Shown in pieces: positions 27,775 through 36,295 of a stretch of 64,000 bases of DNA (position 1 is the stretch's first letter; each line of letters begins with the position of its first letter). This DNA is from CBDBKL01 sp965206675 (GTDB taxonomy: Bacteria; Bdellovibrionota; Bdellovibrionia; Bdellovibrionales; JAKFYE01): assembly GCA_965206675.1 (NCBI GenBank), contig CBDBKL010000008.1, forward strand, positions 62,001 through 126,000, in the 5' to 3' direction. A program made the position numbers and the translations under genes. The notes below the pieces were generated by a model. The model saw nothing but the letters and a program-made list of their open reading frames with translations, was not told the DNA's origin and did no database searches.

Positions 27775-28902
27775 CTATTCAATGAATTTAACAGAAGCAA
27801 AGCCACCTCCCGGCTCCTTCCTATTTGTAACTTCTCCTTTATAAACACGTGCGCACCATGAAAAAATATAATTTTTGTAAACAAAGGCCCTAAGATCAAA
27901 TTTCCAATCTTTATCTGTTATCTTAGAATTGTAACTTTTTGCGATCGGAGCAGGAGCAAACTCTTGTACAAGATAGTTTTCATCTAATTGTGAAAAGATA
28001 TCTCGATTTATAGAGCTTCCACAATATACACCTTTTGTTCCAAAAGAATTTAGAGGTTTAAAAAATAAAGACTTTTTATTTTCCCAATATTCTTCCTTCT
28101 TCTGAAGATTAAACACTTCAGATGTTAAAGAAACATCCTTAATATTCTCTCGTTCCTTTGAAGATAAAGGAAACTGAGATAAAAAATCATTTTCACTCCA
28201 CTGTATAAGACGAGATTTATCGGCCAATAATACATATTCATGAGGGTTTGGAGACAGACAGACGGCTCCAGAAATGTAAAGCCGCTCAATCCATTGATGA
28301 CGCTCTTCCTTTAAATAAAAATCAGTGCAACGATTATAAATAAAATCGACGTCTTTTTCATATTTTTTATTGGCATCCCAGATTTCCGTCTCCCATCCCC
28401 ATAAAGTAAATAGTTCTTTTAAAATAAGAAATTCAAAATATGCAACCTGTGTTTCCGGTTTATCATCTATAATAAGAATCTTTTTTAGTGGTTTAGAAGA
28501 AAAATATGACCACTCTTCTTCTATCATTTTTCGAAGAGGATCATAATGACTTAAAGTCAACTCCTGTTGCCCAAGAATAAGAGAGATCGTAGAGAAAGCA
28601 GCATTCGTATTAACTTCGACAAGTTTTGGTCTTCCATTAAGGATATGAAAGTCATAACTCATAAAAGCAGAATAATTGGGAGGCTTATAAGCCTTTGATA
28701 TGCCCTCTATAGTTTGTATATAGTCATCCTGACTTCTCAACATCCATAAGGATTGAATCGCTCGCTCACAGGATTGTTTTATCTCACTCGGAAGAAATAG
28801 ATCCCAAGATGAAATCATACCTGATTGCATTTTTTCTAACATTAAATAAGAAGACGCTTCAGGAAAGTTTTCACTTAGAAAATGAAAAAGAACTCTTTCC
28901 AA
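27775..28902 (-). CDS. ATP-grasp-like protein of unknown substrate
   Basis: 375 residues from a TTG preceded by AAAGGGA. The middle holds IDDKPE and YNRCTDFY, and the C-terminal half has the flow of an ATP-grasp ligase: KSLFFKPLNSFGTKGVYCG, YLVQEFAPAP, WKFDLRAFVY, then VTNRKEPGGGFA. The N-terminal LVEVNTNAAFS recalls glutathionylspermidine-synthase-like proteins. I cannot name the ligated substrates. First gene of the operon with hldD, so a cell-envelope or peptide modification role is possible but unproven. Confidence 0.6.
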   Translation of the reverse strand: MERVLFHFLSENFPEASSYLMLEKMQSGMISSWDLFLPSEIKQSCERAIQSLWMLRSQDDYIQTIEGISKAYKPPNYSAFMSYDFHILNGRPKLVEVNTNAAFSTISLILGQQELTLSHYDPLRKMIEEEWSYFSSKPLKKILIIDDKPETQVAYFEFLILKELFTLWGWETEIWDANKKYEKDVDFIYNRCTDFYLKEERHQWIERLYISGAVCLSPNPHEYVLLADKSRLIQWSENDFLSQFPLSSKERENIKDVSLTSEVFNLQKKEEYWENKKSLFFKPLNSFGTKGVYCGSSINRDIFSQLDENYLVQEFAPAPIAKSYNSKITDKDWKFDLRAFVYKNYIFSWCARVYKGEVTNRKEPGGGFASVKFIE

Positions 28903-29028
28903 TTTGAATCCCTTTCATTTTAAGGTTACTTATCTCCACAAAAATCTACCTTACAAAAAAAGACAACATCAATCAGTTAAGACACTTAAAAAAACAATAA
29001 ATTTCACTTCTTAGAAATAGGTATGGAT

Positions 29029-29634
29029 TTAGAAATAACATTTAATTTTCCTTTTTAAGGCTTCAAAACGTTCTACAGCAGAGACCCCTGTAATCCACTC
29101 TCGACCTGAAAATTTAGTGCGCTCAATAGGTGCAATAAAAGCTGCACCAGAAACCCAAACCATGTCATAAAAAACGGCATTCCCCGAAACTCTAGACCAA
29201 CCAAAAAACCGAACATTGCTTACAGCAGTAATATAACCAGATATTTTAGAAAAACCAGAAGCCTCAACGTTACCAGACAAATAGGCCTGACCACCTATCC
29301 GAGCAAAATCAGATACTTTTACATTGTCGCTCAATTGTGCATATTCACCCACCCGACTAAAACCAGAAAGTTCAACATCACCACTCAATCTCGAAGTACC
29401 TCTTGCCTGGCTAAAACCCGTTATTCGAACATTTTCTAAAACTGACGCAAGATCTAAAACGGCAGCATTTTTTCCCACATAAACTGTTGGATCCACCTCT
29501 GCCGTATGAGCAACAAACCCTCCCCCATTGGGATGAAGCGAGCCCTTCTGTCCATAGCGAATCACTTCATCTCCAAGAACTGGAAAACTTAATAAATAGA
29601 TAAAAAGTGCATTTCCTATAAATATGCGATTCAT
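29029..29634 (-). CDS. Exported beta-helix-like repeat protein ending in CYF
   Basis: 201 residues. A signal peptide (residues 1-21, ending PVLG) is followed by about ten short repeats of six or twelve residues with alternating hydrophobic positions (VELSGFSRVGEYAQLSD, VKVSDFARIGGQAYLSG, VEASGFSKISG). This is the pattern of a left-handed or related beta-helix, as in hexapeptide-repeat and bactofilin-like proteins. No acyltransferase catalytic histidine is apparent, so it may be structural. It ends KCYF, sharing a Cys-aromatic end with several exported ankyrin proteins here. Confidence 0.7.
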   Translation of the reverse strand: MNRIFIGNALFIYLLSFPVLGDEVIRYGQKGSLHPNGGGFVAHTAEVDPTVYVGKNAAVLDLASVLENVRITGFSQARGTSRLSGDVELSGFSRVGEYAQLSDNVKVSDFARIGGQAYLSGNVEASGFSKISGYITAVSNVRFFGWSRVSGNAVFYDMVWVSGAAFIAPIERTKFSGREWITGVSAVERFEALKRKIKCYF

Positions 29635-30016
29635 AAATTTGTCATATATGCTCTCTGAAAAAAATAACTATAGCCAGAACTTTTTCTAAAAACTCTATAT
29701 CAATAAATTAAATATACTTAACGCCTGGCAAAAATCTATAAGCAATAAAAAATCTTCAAAAAACCAGATAAGCTCTTTAAAAACCTTGTACGTCTGTAAA
29801 GAGCATATATGAAATATCATTAAAGGTGAAAGAGACTGCCGCTCAATAATACGAATTGCATCCAGATTGGAAAAAGCTATTTTTTAATAATGTAAAACAC
29901 ATGCAAAGAAAGATTTGTTATTTAATAGAGTAGAGGAAAAGTTAAATAATAAAGAAGTTACTTTTACGCTCATAAAATATATGCAAAAAAAGAAACAGCT
30001 ATGTGAGGAATAACTT
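29635..30016. other. Divergent intergenic region with a small stem-loop
   Basis: About 380 AT-rich bases without an open frame of note. One perfect 8-bp inverted repeat (GCTCTTTA at 29772-29779 with TAAAGAGC at 29797-29804) is present, without a U-tract. The region should carry promoters for the beta-helix gene and xthA. Confidence 0.4.
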
Positions 30017-30799
30017 TTGAAAAAAATGAAATTAATAACTTGGAACGTAAACGGAATAAGAGCCGCCTACAAAAAAGGTCTTGATGATTTTATCAAAAAA
30101 GAATCGCCAGATGTGCTTTGTCTTCAAGAAGTTAAAGCTCGCCCCGAACAGCTCACCGAAGAGCAAAGGTATCCTCACACCTACGATAGTCATTGGGTAA
30201 CAGCAGAAAAAAAAGGTTACTCTGGAGTTGCAACATATTTTCAAACAGATATTACAGATGTCATTGGAGGGTTAGGAAAAAAAGAATTCGATAGTGAGGG
30301 TCGAGTATTGGTCACCGATCACCAACTTTTCTTATTGTACAACATTTACTTCCCAAATGGACAAAGAGATGACATCCGTCGCGAGTATAAAATGCGTTTT
30401 CACAAAACACTGTTAAAAGAACTAAAACAGCGCATAGAAGAAGGGCGAGAAATTGTTGTTGTAGGAGATTACAATTTAGCCCCAGAAGAAAAAGACATTT
30501 ATGATCCTGTACGCTTTAAAGATACAAGCGGATTTCTTCCAGAAGAACGCAAATGGTTTAAAGATTTTATAAAACTAGGATTTATAGATACCTTTCGTCA
30601 CTTTTATCCCAACGATAAACATAGATATTCTTGGTGGAGCATGAGAGAGGGAGCCCGCTCTGGCAACCGTGGATGGAGAATTGATCATATCTGTGTGACT
30701 CAAGGGTTGAAGAAACATCTCGTAAATTCTGAAATCTATGATAACGTCCATGGTTCAGATCATTGTCCCGTAGCTCTCACAATTAATACAAAGGAATAA
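30017..30799 (+). CDS. xthA: Exodeoxyribonuclease III / AP endonuclease
   Basis: 260 residues. The Shine-Dalgarno GAGGAA is six bases before the TTG at 30017 but 15 before the first ATG, so I prefer the TTG start. Family motifs are complete: ITWNVNGIRA, catalytic glutamate in LCLQEVKA, GDYNLAPEEKDIYDP, RIDHICVT and GSDHCPV. The enzyme cuts DNA 5' to abasic sites in base-excision repair and degrades 3' ends. It is followed four bases later by fxsA. Confidence 0.95.
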   Translation: MKKMKLITWNVNGIRAAYKKGLDDFIKKESPDVLCLQEVKARPEQLTEEQRYPHTYDSHWVTAEKKGYSGVATYFQTDITDVIGGLGKKEFDSEGRVLVTDHQLFLLYNIYFPNGQRDDIRREYKMRFHKTLLKELKQRIEEGREIVVVGDYNLAPEEKDIYDPVRFKDTSGFLPEERKWFKDFIKLGFIDTFRHFYPNDKHRYSWWSMREGARSGNRGWRIDHICVTQGLKKHLVNSEIYDNVHGSDHCPVALTINTKE

Positions 30800-30803
30800 A
30801 CTC

Positions 30804-31346
30804 ATGCTTTTTCTTTTACTCTTTCTTATTGCCGTTCCCATAACTGAATTTTACTTCATAGTTAAGGTGGCAAGTGATGTTGGCCTTTGGAATACAATAG
30901 GATTTATTATTCTAACAGGAATCACTGGATTTCTTCTCATCCGCTTAGAAGGATTCAATTTACTGGTCAGACTTCAAAAAGAACTTGTTGAGGGACGAAT
31001 GCCCCAACACTCCCTATCACGTAGTTTTCTGACCTTTACCGGAGGATTTCTCTTACTTATTCCTGGGTTTCTAACAGACATTCTAGGGTTTATTATGATT
31101 TTTCCTCTTACACGAATCTTTTTGATAAAAGCTTTTGAATACAGCGTACGACATATGATGAAGTCCCAACGAACTCACTTTTACTATCACTCTACGTTTC
31201 ATTCCTCAAAAACAAAAGAAAACGAAAGTAATTCAAGAAACAATTTTTACTACCAACCCATCTCTCAACCCTCAAAAACAGAGGAAAACTCCTCTACAGT
31301 TATAGATATTGAACCTGAATCTATAAAAGTAGAAACAAAAGAATAA
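30804..31346 (+). CDS. fxsA: FxsA-family membrane protein
   Basis: 180 residues. The hydrophobic N-terminal ~120 residues have the FxsA pattern: PITEFYFIVKVASDVGLWNT, GITGFLLIRLEG, LLLIPGFLTDILGFIMIFP. The cytoplasmic tail is polar and low in complexity. In E. coli FxsA raises tolerance to phage T7 exclusion by the F plasmid; its normal role is unknown. It is co-transcribed with xthA (four-base gap). Confidence 0.88.
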   Translation: MLFLLLFLIAVPITEFYFIVKVASDVGLWNTIGFIILTGITGFLLIRLEGFNLLVRLQKELVEGRMPQHSLSRSFLTFTGGFLLLIPGFLTDILGFIMIFPLTRIFLIKAFEYSVRHMMKSQRTHFYYHSTFHSSKTKENESNSRNNFYYQPISQPSKTEENSSTVIDIEPESIKVETKE

Positions 31347-31352
31347 CCCCGA

Positions 31353-31412
31353 ACGGTTGAAAAGGTGTCATCTACTTCGTCACAATATGTCGCTCCGGCT
31401 TGTATCACTTCA
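31353..31412. repeat. Fragment of the fold-back repeat family
   Basis: GGTTGAAAAGGTGTCATC, TACTTCGTCACAA and TATGTCGCTCCGGCTTGTATC match the reverse complement of the right end of element A (6438-6526) in order, with an internal deletion. It lies between fxsA and the truncated ankyrin gene. Confidence 0.7.
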
Positions 31413-31497
31413 AAAAACCTGATGTAATATAAAAAGTAATACCTGACAAGTAGTGATAGATTTGATACTTTTTTCTCGTAAAGAAAAGGCTGTGAAA

Positions 31498-31679
31498 ATG
31501 AATGCATTTGTAAAAAAGACGTCTTTCGTCGGGTTTATTTTTGCTTTTACTTTTTGTCACCAAGCCTTATCAAGTGAGCACGTAATTGGTAGTGGTGCTT
31601 TCTTAAAAGCCTATGAAGAAGAAATAAAGAAAACATCTTGGAAAAAGAAATTTCATAACACCGGGTTCATGACACTTTA
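31498..31679 (+). pseudogene. Truncated exported ankyrin gene (5' end only), cut by the mobile element
   Basis: From the ATG at 31498 it encodes about 53 residues nearly identical to the start of the intact gene at 35211: signal peptide SFVGFIFAFTFCHQALSSE, then GAFLKAYEEEIKKTSWKKKFHN. Homology stops exactly where the left inverted repeat of the element begins (31664), and the frame closes within it. The upstream ~65 bases are also shared with 35146-35210. The rest of this gene copy has been lost. Confidence 0.85.
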
Positions 31680-31703
31680 AGTTGACTTTGAGAGGAGTCA
31701 ACT
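31679..31703. repeat. Subterminal hairpin of the mobile element
   Basis: Just inside the left inverted repeat, AAGTTGACT pairs with AGTCAACTT (9 bp) around TTTGAGAGG-type loop bases. It could be a subterminal transposase-binding structure or a terminator protecting element genes. Confidence 0.4.
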
Positions 31704-31815
31704 TAAGTTATCTTGAACCTTAAAAATAGAGGGGATAATCCCAAAGGATTAAGAATAACGCAGTTCAAACTGCGGAAGTCGGGATAAACACTTTGCCTCC
31801 CCTTCGCCCGAAGGA

Positions 31816-31993
31816 GTGGGGCGAGATGGGCCCAAAGAAGTCGTCGTGGGAACCTCTGCCGAATTGCAGAGTATTGCTACGAGACGCTCAAAAAGCTTCA
31901 GGGAAAATAAGATGCCCTGGAATTGGCCCATCGAGAGCCTACAGGTTTTGGACAACCTGCAAGACATTTCGGGCACCTTGGCCATTAAGGCCG
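31816..31993 (+). other. Possible gene remnant in GC-rich segment
   Basis: The plus frame here reads GPKEVVVGTSAELQSIATRR then NLQDISGTLAIKAVNQLQEKL, which has protein-like composition without low complexity. It has no convincing start or Shine-Dalgarno and runs into the 3' end of the opposing gene. GC-rich DNA keeps many frames open, so this may be chance. Confidence 0.2.
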
Positions 31994-32434
31994 TCAATCA
32001 GTTACAGGAAAAACTTTCGTCTCACGAGACGGCGTTCCGGGGGATTCGTGCATGGGAATTTCACACCACACGTATTCATCCGTCCAGGTGATTGAATTCC
32101 AATGCAGCCAATAGGGCCAGGAATACCATATACCGTCTTCGTCTTGAAAGGTTCCACACTGGGGATCGTAACTATCCCTTAGGCCATCATTCCACTTGCA
32201 CAGCTTGGGGCCGCTGCTGTTGAGGGGCGCATATAGATTGCTGTCGTAGTCGTAAACTTCTTCCCCTTTGGGAACGTCACATTGGTGGAGGCAATAGCCG
32301 AGGGGAGCGTGACCCACTTCCGACAATTCGTGGTCGTGGGCATCGGAACAGGAGATGGCGTTGTGATCCCCATGGGACCAGGCCGTGGTGGAAAGTATCA
32401 GACAATATAGCGTGTACGGTATTAACTTTTTCAT
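31994..32434 (-). CDS. Secreted Cys/His-rich protein, short paralogue
   Basis: 146 residues. AAGGAT lies before the ATG. A signal peptide (about 1-20, ending TTAWS) leaves a mature N-terminus HGDHNAISC. Conserved with the 712-residue neighbour are HG(D/N)H(N/S)AI(S/P)C, a GH, two further cysteines, an EVYDYD/EFYDFE segment, a (K/R)LC(K/P)W segment and a W-rich part ending in a Cys. The remainder of the neighbour's domains is missing here. I do not recognise the domain. The gene is clearly more GC-rich than the chromosome around it and follows the larger paralogue by about 20 bases, so they form one unit. Confidence 0.75.
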   Translation of the reverse strand: MKKLIPYTLYCLILSTTAWSHGDHNAISCSDAHDHELSEVGHAPLGYCLHQCDVPKGEEVYDYDSNLYAPLNSSGPKLCKWNDGLRDSYDPQCGTFQDEDGIWYSWPYWLHWNSITWTDEYVWCEIPMHESPGTPSRETKVFPVTD

Positions 32435-32454
32435 GGATTCATCCTTTTTATTTA

Positions 32455-34593
32455 TTACCAGTTAGGCATTCTGTTATTACATTCTTGACTCGTATCTCCC
32501 CATAGGCACGAACCACTTCTCATCCTCCAGTTGTACCCGATGGAGGGTTTAGGGTAAGAGACGACACAGGCGTAGAAATGTTGATCTCTGGGACATCCCA
32601 GCTTATTGGCACTTCCGCATAGCTGAGAGGCCCAAACGATGACGCCCTCGTTTCCGTCTGCACTGGTCGATCGACCGAGAAGTCCGTTTGTGTTGCTGCC
32701 TGAAGCGAAGAAACATTGCTGACGGTCACTACTGGAAGAGTTAGTGGTCCACGCACATAGGTCCACGTCTCCTCCCCCTTGTGAGAGGGGAAAGCCCTGC
32801 AAGTCCACCTGGGCCTTGGCATATCCCTGGCCCAGGGTTACCAAGTGGCAGCTCCTCCCGGAACCCACGATGACGCCGTCGCCACTACTGGTCGGGTTAT
32901 CGAAACCCTGGTCCAGAATGGAAAGGGTCGTGGGGAGGACTCTGATGCCGGATTCGTTTTCCACGGAGCCGGTAATGCGCAAGTACTCATTGCTGTCCTT
33001 TAAGTTGAGTCGATCGGATAAAACATGAAGGCCAAACCGCAATCCGTTCACCCTGGCCGTGCCGGAGCCTTGACCTCTTTGGATGGTGATTTTTACCTCG
33101 TGAAACTCGGAGTCGGGATACACACTTGTGTCTCCGAGGAAATGCCCAAAAGACGACCTCGGTCCCAGGGCGTAGAGAACGTAATCGGCCGATGAGGGAG
33201 TAAAGCAAGTGCTGAGAGAAGAGAAGTTTTCCTGGCAATTGTACTCTTCAGTATTTCCCACATCGAAGCTCCCCTGGGTTGCGGTTCCCCCGCCGAGAGA
33301 AACGGGGATGGTTAGGGTTTTGTCGGCGTAGTCTCGACCCACCAGATTTGCGGTGATGGTCACCTCGGAGCGACTGCCCTCGCTTACGGTTGAGGTCGTA
33401 CTGAGTTGAATTTCTCTCAATGCGCTGGCGTCCGTTATGGCAAAATAACTCCCTTGCACGTTGTATTCGTAATCCACTGTATTGCGTTCGCAATTGGATT
33501 CACGGCCCCTGTCCCAGTACTTTTTGAGACATCCCCACACGCTGACGGATTCGCTGCCCTCGGATGTGTAGTCCTCATTAACTCGAATGAGGACCTCCAC
33601 AGTCCCCACAGTGGCACCCTTGGCAATGGTAATGGTCCTACTGTGGCCGCCGCTAATGGAATAATCGGACCCTCTTTGAGCACTGTCTCCCGAGTCGCCG
33701 ATGACCACTTGAACTGCCACCGCTTCCGATACGGATTCCTGGGCCCTGGCCTTGAGAACCAGGACTTGCCCATCGGGGTTTTCGGTCAAGACCCCGGATT
33801 CCTCACCCCTGCTGTAGGCGGAAAGGTAGATAGTGACTGCGGTGTCTTCGGGGGCAACGTAATCGCAGGCGGTCTTGGATGAATTCACTTTGTAGTTATC
33901 ATCGCATTGGCAGGAGCTGCCCACGAGAGACGAGTTATCGGGGCAACTGCCTCCCCTAGAGAAGTCGCAGCTTTCGCCAATCCGGCAGGTAAAGGGGCTG
34001 ACACAAGCACTTTTGTTGGGGTTGGGCTCGTAGCCGGGGTCGCATTTGCAAACCTCCTCTCCGTAGTCGTTGAGGCCCAAGTAACTGCGATCGGGACAAT
34101 ACCCACCCGGGGCGCAGGTTCTGCCCAGCGAACACTGTCTGTAGTCGGATCTTTGGTCTCCATCCACGGTGACGGGATAAGGTACCGTTCCCGAGCCGGC
34201 GGACTCGCACCAATAATCCATGGGAGTTGGGTTTTCCGCAGTATATCGCCTGATGGAAGGCCAAAAATACCACGTGCTGCCCTTTTTTCTGTAGGAGCAG
34301 CCGTGACCCCAATTTCTGGCCCCATCCTCTCCGGCCCAGGGGCAGAGTCTCACCCCACTCCCGTAAAAGGGAGAAAATGTCCTCGTCTCAAAGTCGTAAA
34401 ATTCAGCTCCGGAAGAGGGGTTTACTCGGCATTCCACCGTACATTGTTCAAGTTCTTCGTGCCCCCCCTCGGCGGCATGCTGTCCGGCATTGTCACAGGG
34501 GATGGCCGAGTGGTTTCCGTGCCCCCAAACCACTGCCGTGGGTATGGCACTGGCAATAGCCCATATGAAAACCACCTTTAAGATTTTTCCCAC
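32455..34593 (-). CDS. Large secreted protein with HGxH N-terminal domain, EGF-like knots and Calx-beta-like domains
   Basis: 712 residues from a GTG preceded by AAGGAGG. After the signal peptide (about 1-23, ending VVWG) comes the same HGNHSAIPC domain as in the shorter paralogue, then two cysteine-rich EGF-like units (CKCDPGYEPNPNKSACV and CQCDDNYKVNSSKTACDY), then Calx-beta-like beta-sandwiches (GSDYSISGGHSRTITIAKG, YTSEGSESVSVWG, and a second with VSEGSRSEVTITANL) and a Cys/Trp-rich end. This is the build of a surface adhesin or binding protein. Base composition and codon use are unlike the window, which with its place between transposon ends points to horizontal transfer. Confidence 0.8.
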   Translation of the reverse strand: MGKILKVVFIWAIASAIPTAVVWGHGNHSAIPCDNAGQHAAEGGHEELEQCTVECRVNPSSGAEFYDFETRTFSPFYGSGVRLCPWAGEDGARNWGHGCSYRKKGSTWYFWPSIRRYTAENPTPMDYWCESAGSGTVPYPVTVDGDQRSDYRQCSLGRTCAPGGYCPDRSYLGLNDYGEEVCKCDPGYEPNPNKSACVSPFTCRIGESCDFSRGGSCPDNSSLVGSSCQCDDNYKVNSSKTACDYVAPEDTAVTIYLSAYSRGEESGVLTENPDGQVLVLKARAQESVSEAVAVQVVIGDSGDSAQRGSDYSISGGHSRTITIAKGATVGTVEVLIRVNEDYTSEGSESVSVWGCLKKYWDRGRESNCERNTVDYEYNVQGSYFAITDASALREIQLSTTSTVSEGSRSEVTITANLVGRDYADKTLTIPVSLGGGTATQGSFDVGNTEEYNCQENFSSLSTCFTPSSADYVLYALGPRSSFGHFLGDTSVYPDSEFHEVKITIQRGQGSGTARVNGLRFGLHVLSDRLNLKDSNEYLRITGSVENESGIRVLPTTLSILDQGFDNPTSSGDGVIVGSGRSCHLVTLGQGYAKAQVDLQGFPLSQGGGDVDLCAWTTNSSSSDRQQCFFASGSNTNGLLGRSTSADGNEGVIVWASQLCGSANKLGCPRDQHFYACVVSYPKPSIGYNWRMRSGSCLWGDTSQECNNRMPNW

Positions 34594-34629
34594 TGAATAC
34601 CTCCTTAACTTAAACTTAAGAATTATTTT

Positions 34630-35079
34630 GCACTCAACTCGCTGCCGAAACTAGTCCATATCGCTTTCGATGTCAACGGTCTGGGAGAAGGCAAGGTTTA
34701 TACCCAAGTGATTAGAAATTGCTCTAGAAGTGAGATTTTCTCTCTTATAAGCACAAAGATAGCTAAGGACTCGGTTTTGTTTACAGATGGCTTTAAAACG
34801 TATGATGGACTTGTAGACATGGGTTATAAGAAACATTACAGAGTTCATCATGGAAACAATGAGTTTTCAAAGAAGCAAGGAAATGTGAGAAACCATATTA
34901 ACGGGATAGAGAACTTTTGGGGATTAGCTAAGGTAAGGCTATCTAAATTCCGCGGCATGAGTAAGAGTACTTTTTATTTGCATTTAAAAGAGTGTGAGTT
35001 TAGGTTTAATTATAGAAAAGATAACTTGTATAGGTTGATGTTAAAACTTGTACGAAATAAACCCCTTAAAGTGTCATGA
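34630..35079 (+). pseudogene. ISXO2-like transposase, C-terminal remnant (IS1595 family)
   Basis: An open frame of about 149 codons ends at 35079. GEGKVYTQVIRNCSRSEI and VLFTDGFKTYDGL include one catalytic aspartate, and INGIENFWGLAKVRLSKFRG and HLKECEFRFNYR are the hallmark end of the ISXO2-like DDE domain. The N-terminal half (zinc-finger region and first aspartate) is absent, replaced by GC-rich cargo. The stop codon lies inside the right inverted repeat. It cannot be active as it stands. Confidence 0.85.
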
Positions 35080-35210
35080 ACCAAAAAATTAATGAAACTC
35101 AAAAATGACTTGAAGATCTCAGTTATATACGAGCTTGAAGTTTTGGAACTTAATACTGACAGGTAGTAATAGATTTGATACTTTTTTCTCGTAAAGAAAA
35201 GGCTGTGAAA

Positions 35211-35753
35211 ATGAGTGCGTTTATAAAAAAGACTTCTTTTGTAGGGTTTGTTTTTACTCTTACTTTTTGTCACCAAGCCTTATCAAGTGAGCGTGTAATT
35301 GGTAGTGCTGCTTTCTTAAAAGCCTATGAAGAAGAAATAAAGAAATCAACTTGGAAAAAGAAATTTCATAACGCTGCGGCCGCAGGTGATATTGAAACAC
35401 TCAACCAACTTAGATTCCGGGTTGATGTTGAAGCAAGAGACTACAATGGTTGGACGGCTGTACATCATGCGACAGCAAATGACCAAACAGAAGCTCTAAG
35501 ATTCCTTGTTAATGAATTGGGAGCTAACATTGAAACAAGAGACAATTTGGATCAGACAGCTACATTTATAGCCATAAAAGACAACAAACTGAAGACTCTA
35601 AGAGTTCTCGTTAATGAATTGAGAGCCAACATTAAAGAAAAAGACTATGGCCGGATGTCTTCTTTACAGTTTGCTGAACTGAAGGAAAATTGGGAAGCCC
35701 TAGAAATTCTCGCTAACGAACTCAAAAGAAGAAAAACACATTGTGGTTATTAA
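35211..35753 (+). CDS. Exported ankyrin-repeat protein ending in CGY
   Basis: 180 residues from the ATG at 35211. A signal peptide (SFVGFVFTLTFCHQALSSE) is followed by about four ankyrin repeats with the local sub-family wording LRFLVNELGANIETRDN. It ends RRKTHCGY. It is the intact relative of the truncated copy at 31498 and of the frameshifted gene at 22028-23087. It lies immediately outside the right end of the mobile element and shares its upstream ~65 bases with the truncated copy, so the promoter is probably within that shared stretch. Confidence 0.85.
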   Translation: MSAFIKKTSFVGFVFTLTFCHQALSSERVIGSAAFLKAYEEEIKKSTWKKKFHNAAAAGDIETLNQLRFRVDVEARDYNGWTAVHHATANDQTEALRFLVNELGANIETRDNLDQTATFIAIKDNKLKTLRVLVNELRANIKEKDYGRMSSLQFAELKENWEALEILANELKRRKTHCGY

Positions 35754-36295
35754 GATTTTTCATTTAAAAGCGAGCACTCTTTCTTGCTCCAAACATTCGA
35801 ATTCAAAAACATAACGGAAAAATCAAAAACACACCCTTCTCTATTCGAAAATGGCTCTAAAAACCCAATAATTTTTTTAATAATTCGTCATTTTTTAATG
35901 CACCAGGGTACAGACAAAGGTCTAGTTTAAAAAAACGTATCTTACAAAAATAGATTGTGTTTAAAAAAAATTCTTTTTCTAAAAAGTGACATCTTATCTT
36001 TAAAAGAAAGAAGAATTCATACGGCCAAAAAATGAATATAATTCAATAACTTATATCTTTTTAAGCCTTCTATATTGTTAAAAAATGAAAAGGCCTTACA
36101 TTTAAAATGAATTATTCATTCATAATAATTTGTAAAATTCTTAAACGTTTTTGAATTCTCCACGACCTTCGGGCAGTTAGCAATTTACAGAAAAGTTAAG
36201 TTTCTGCTTGCTAAACCAATTTCTTTCGTGTGTAAATAATCCAATCATATATGTGATGCTTTGCAAAACATGAGATTAACCATAGGGGGGTAATC
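35754..36295. other. AT-rich intergenic region upstream of dksA-like gene
   Basis: About 540 bases, very AT-rich, with stops in every frame and no repeat shared with the fold-back elements. I see no RNA gene. The dksA-like promoter presumably lies near its right end. Confidence 0.4.

Larger units (their letters stand above)
31664..35082. mobile_element. IS1595/ISXO2-like element with GC-rich cargo
   Basis: The ends are perfect 18-bp inverted repeats, GGTTCATGACACTTTAAG (31664-31681) and its complement (35065-35082). Inside, at the right end, is the C-terminal part of an ISXO2-type DDE transposase. The remaining ~2.9 kb is markedly GC-rich and carries two genes for secreted proteins on the minus strand. 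No 8-bp target duplication is evident next to the ends. The transposase is truncated, so the element is probably now immobile without help. It has removed the 3' part of an ankyrin gene on its left. Confidence 0.8.

Noticed and set aside
33907..34581. Plus-strand open frame of 224 codons opposite the large secreted protein gene
   Set aside because: The GC-rich gene on the other strand leaves this frame open. The minus frame has a signal peptide, a strong Shine-Dalgarno and a paralogue; the plus frame has none.
31664..35082. Element considered a composite transposon with an IS at each end
   Set aside because: Only one transposase remnant is found, at the right end. The two ends are the inverted repeats of a single element.
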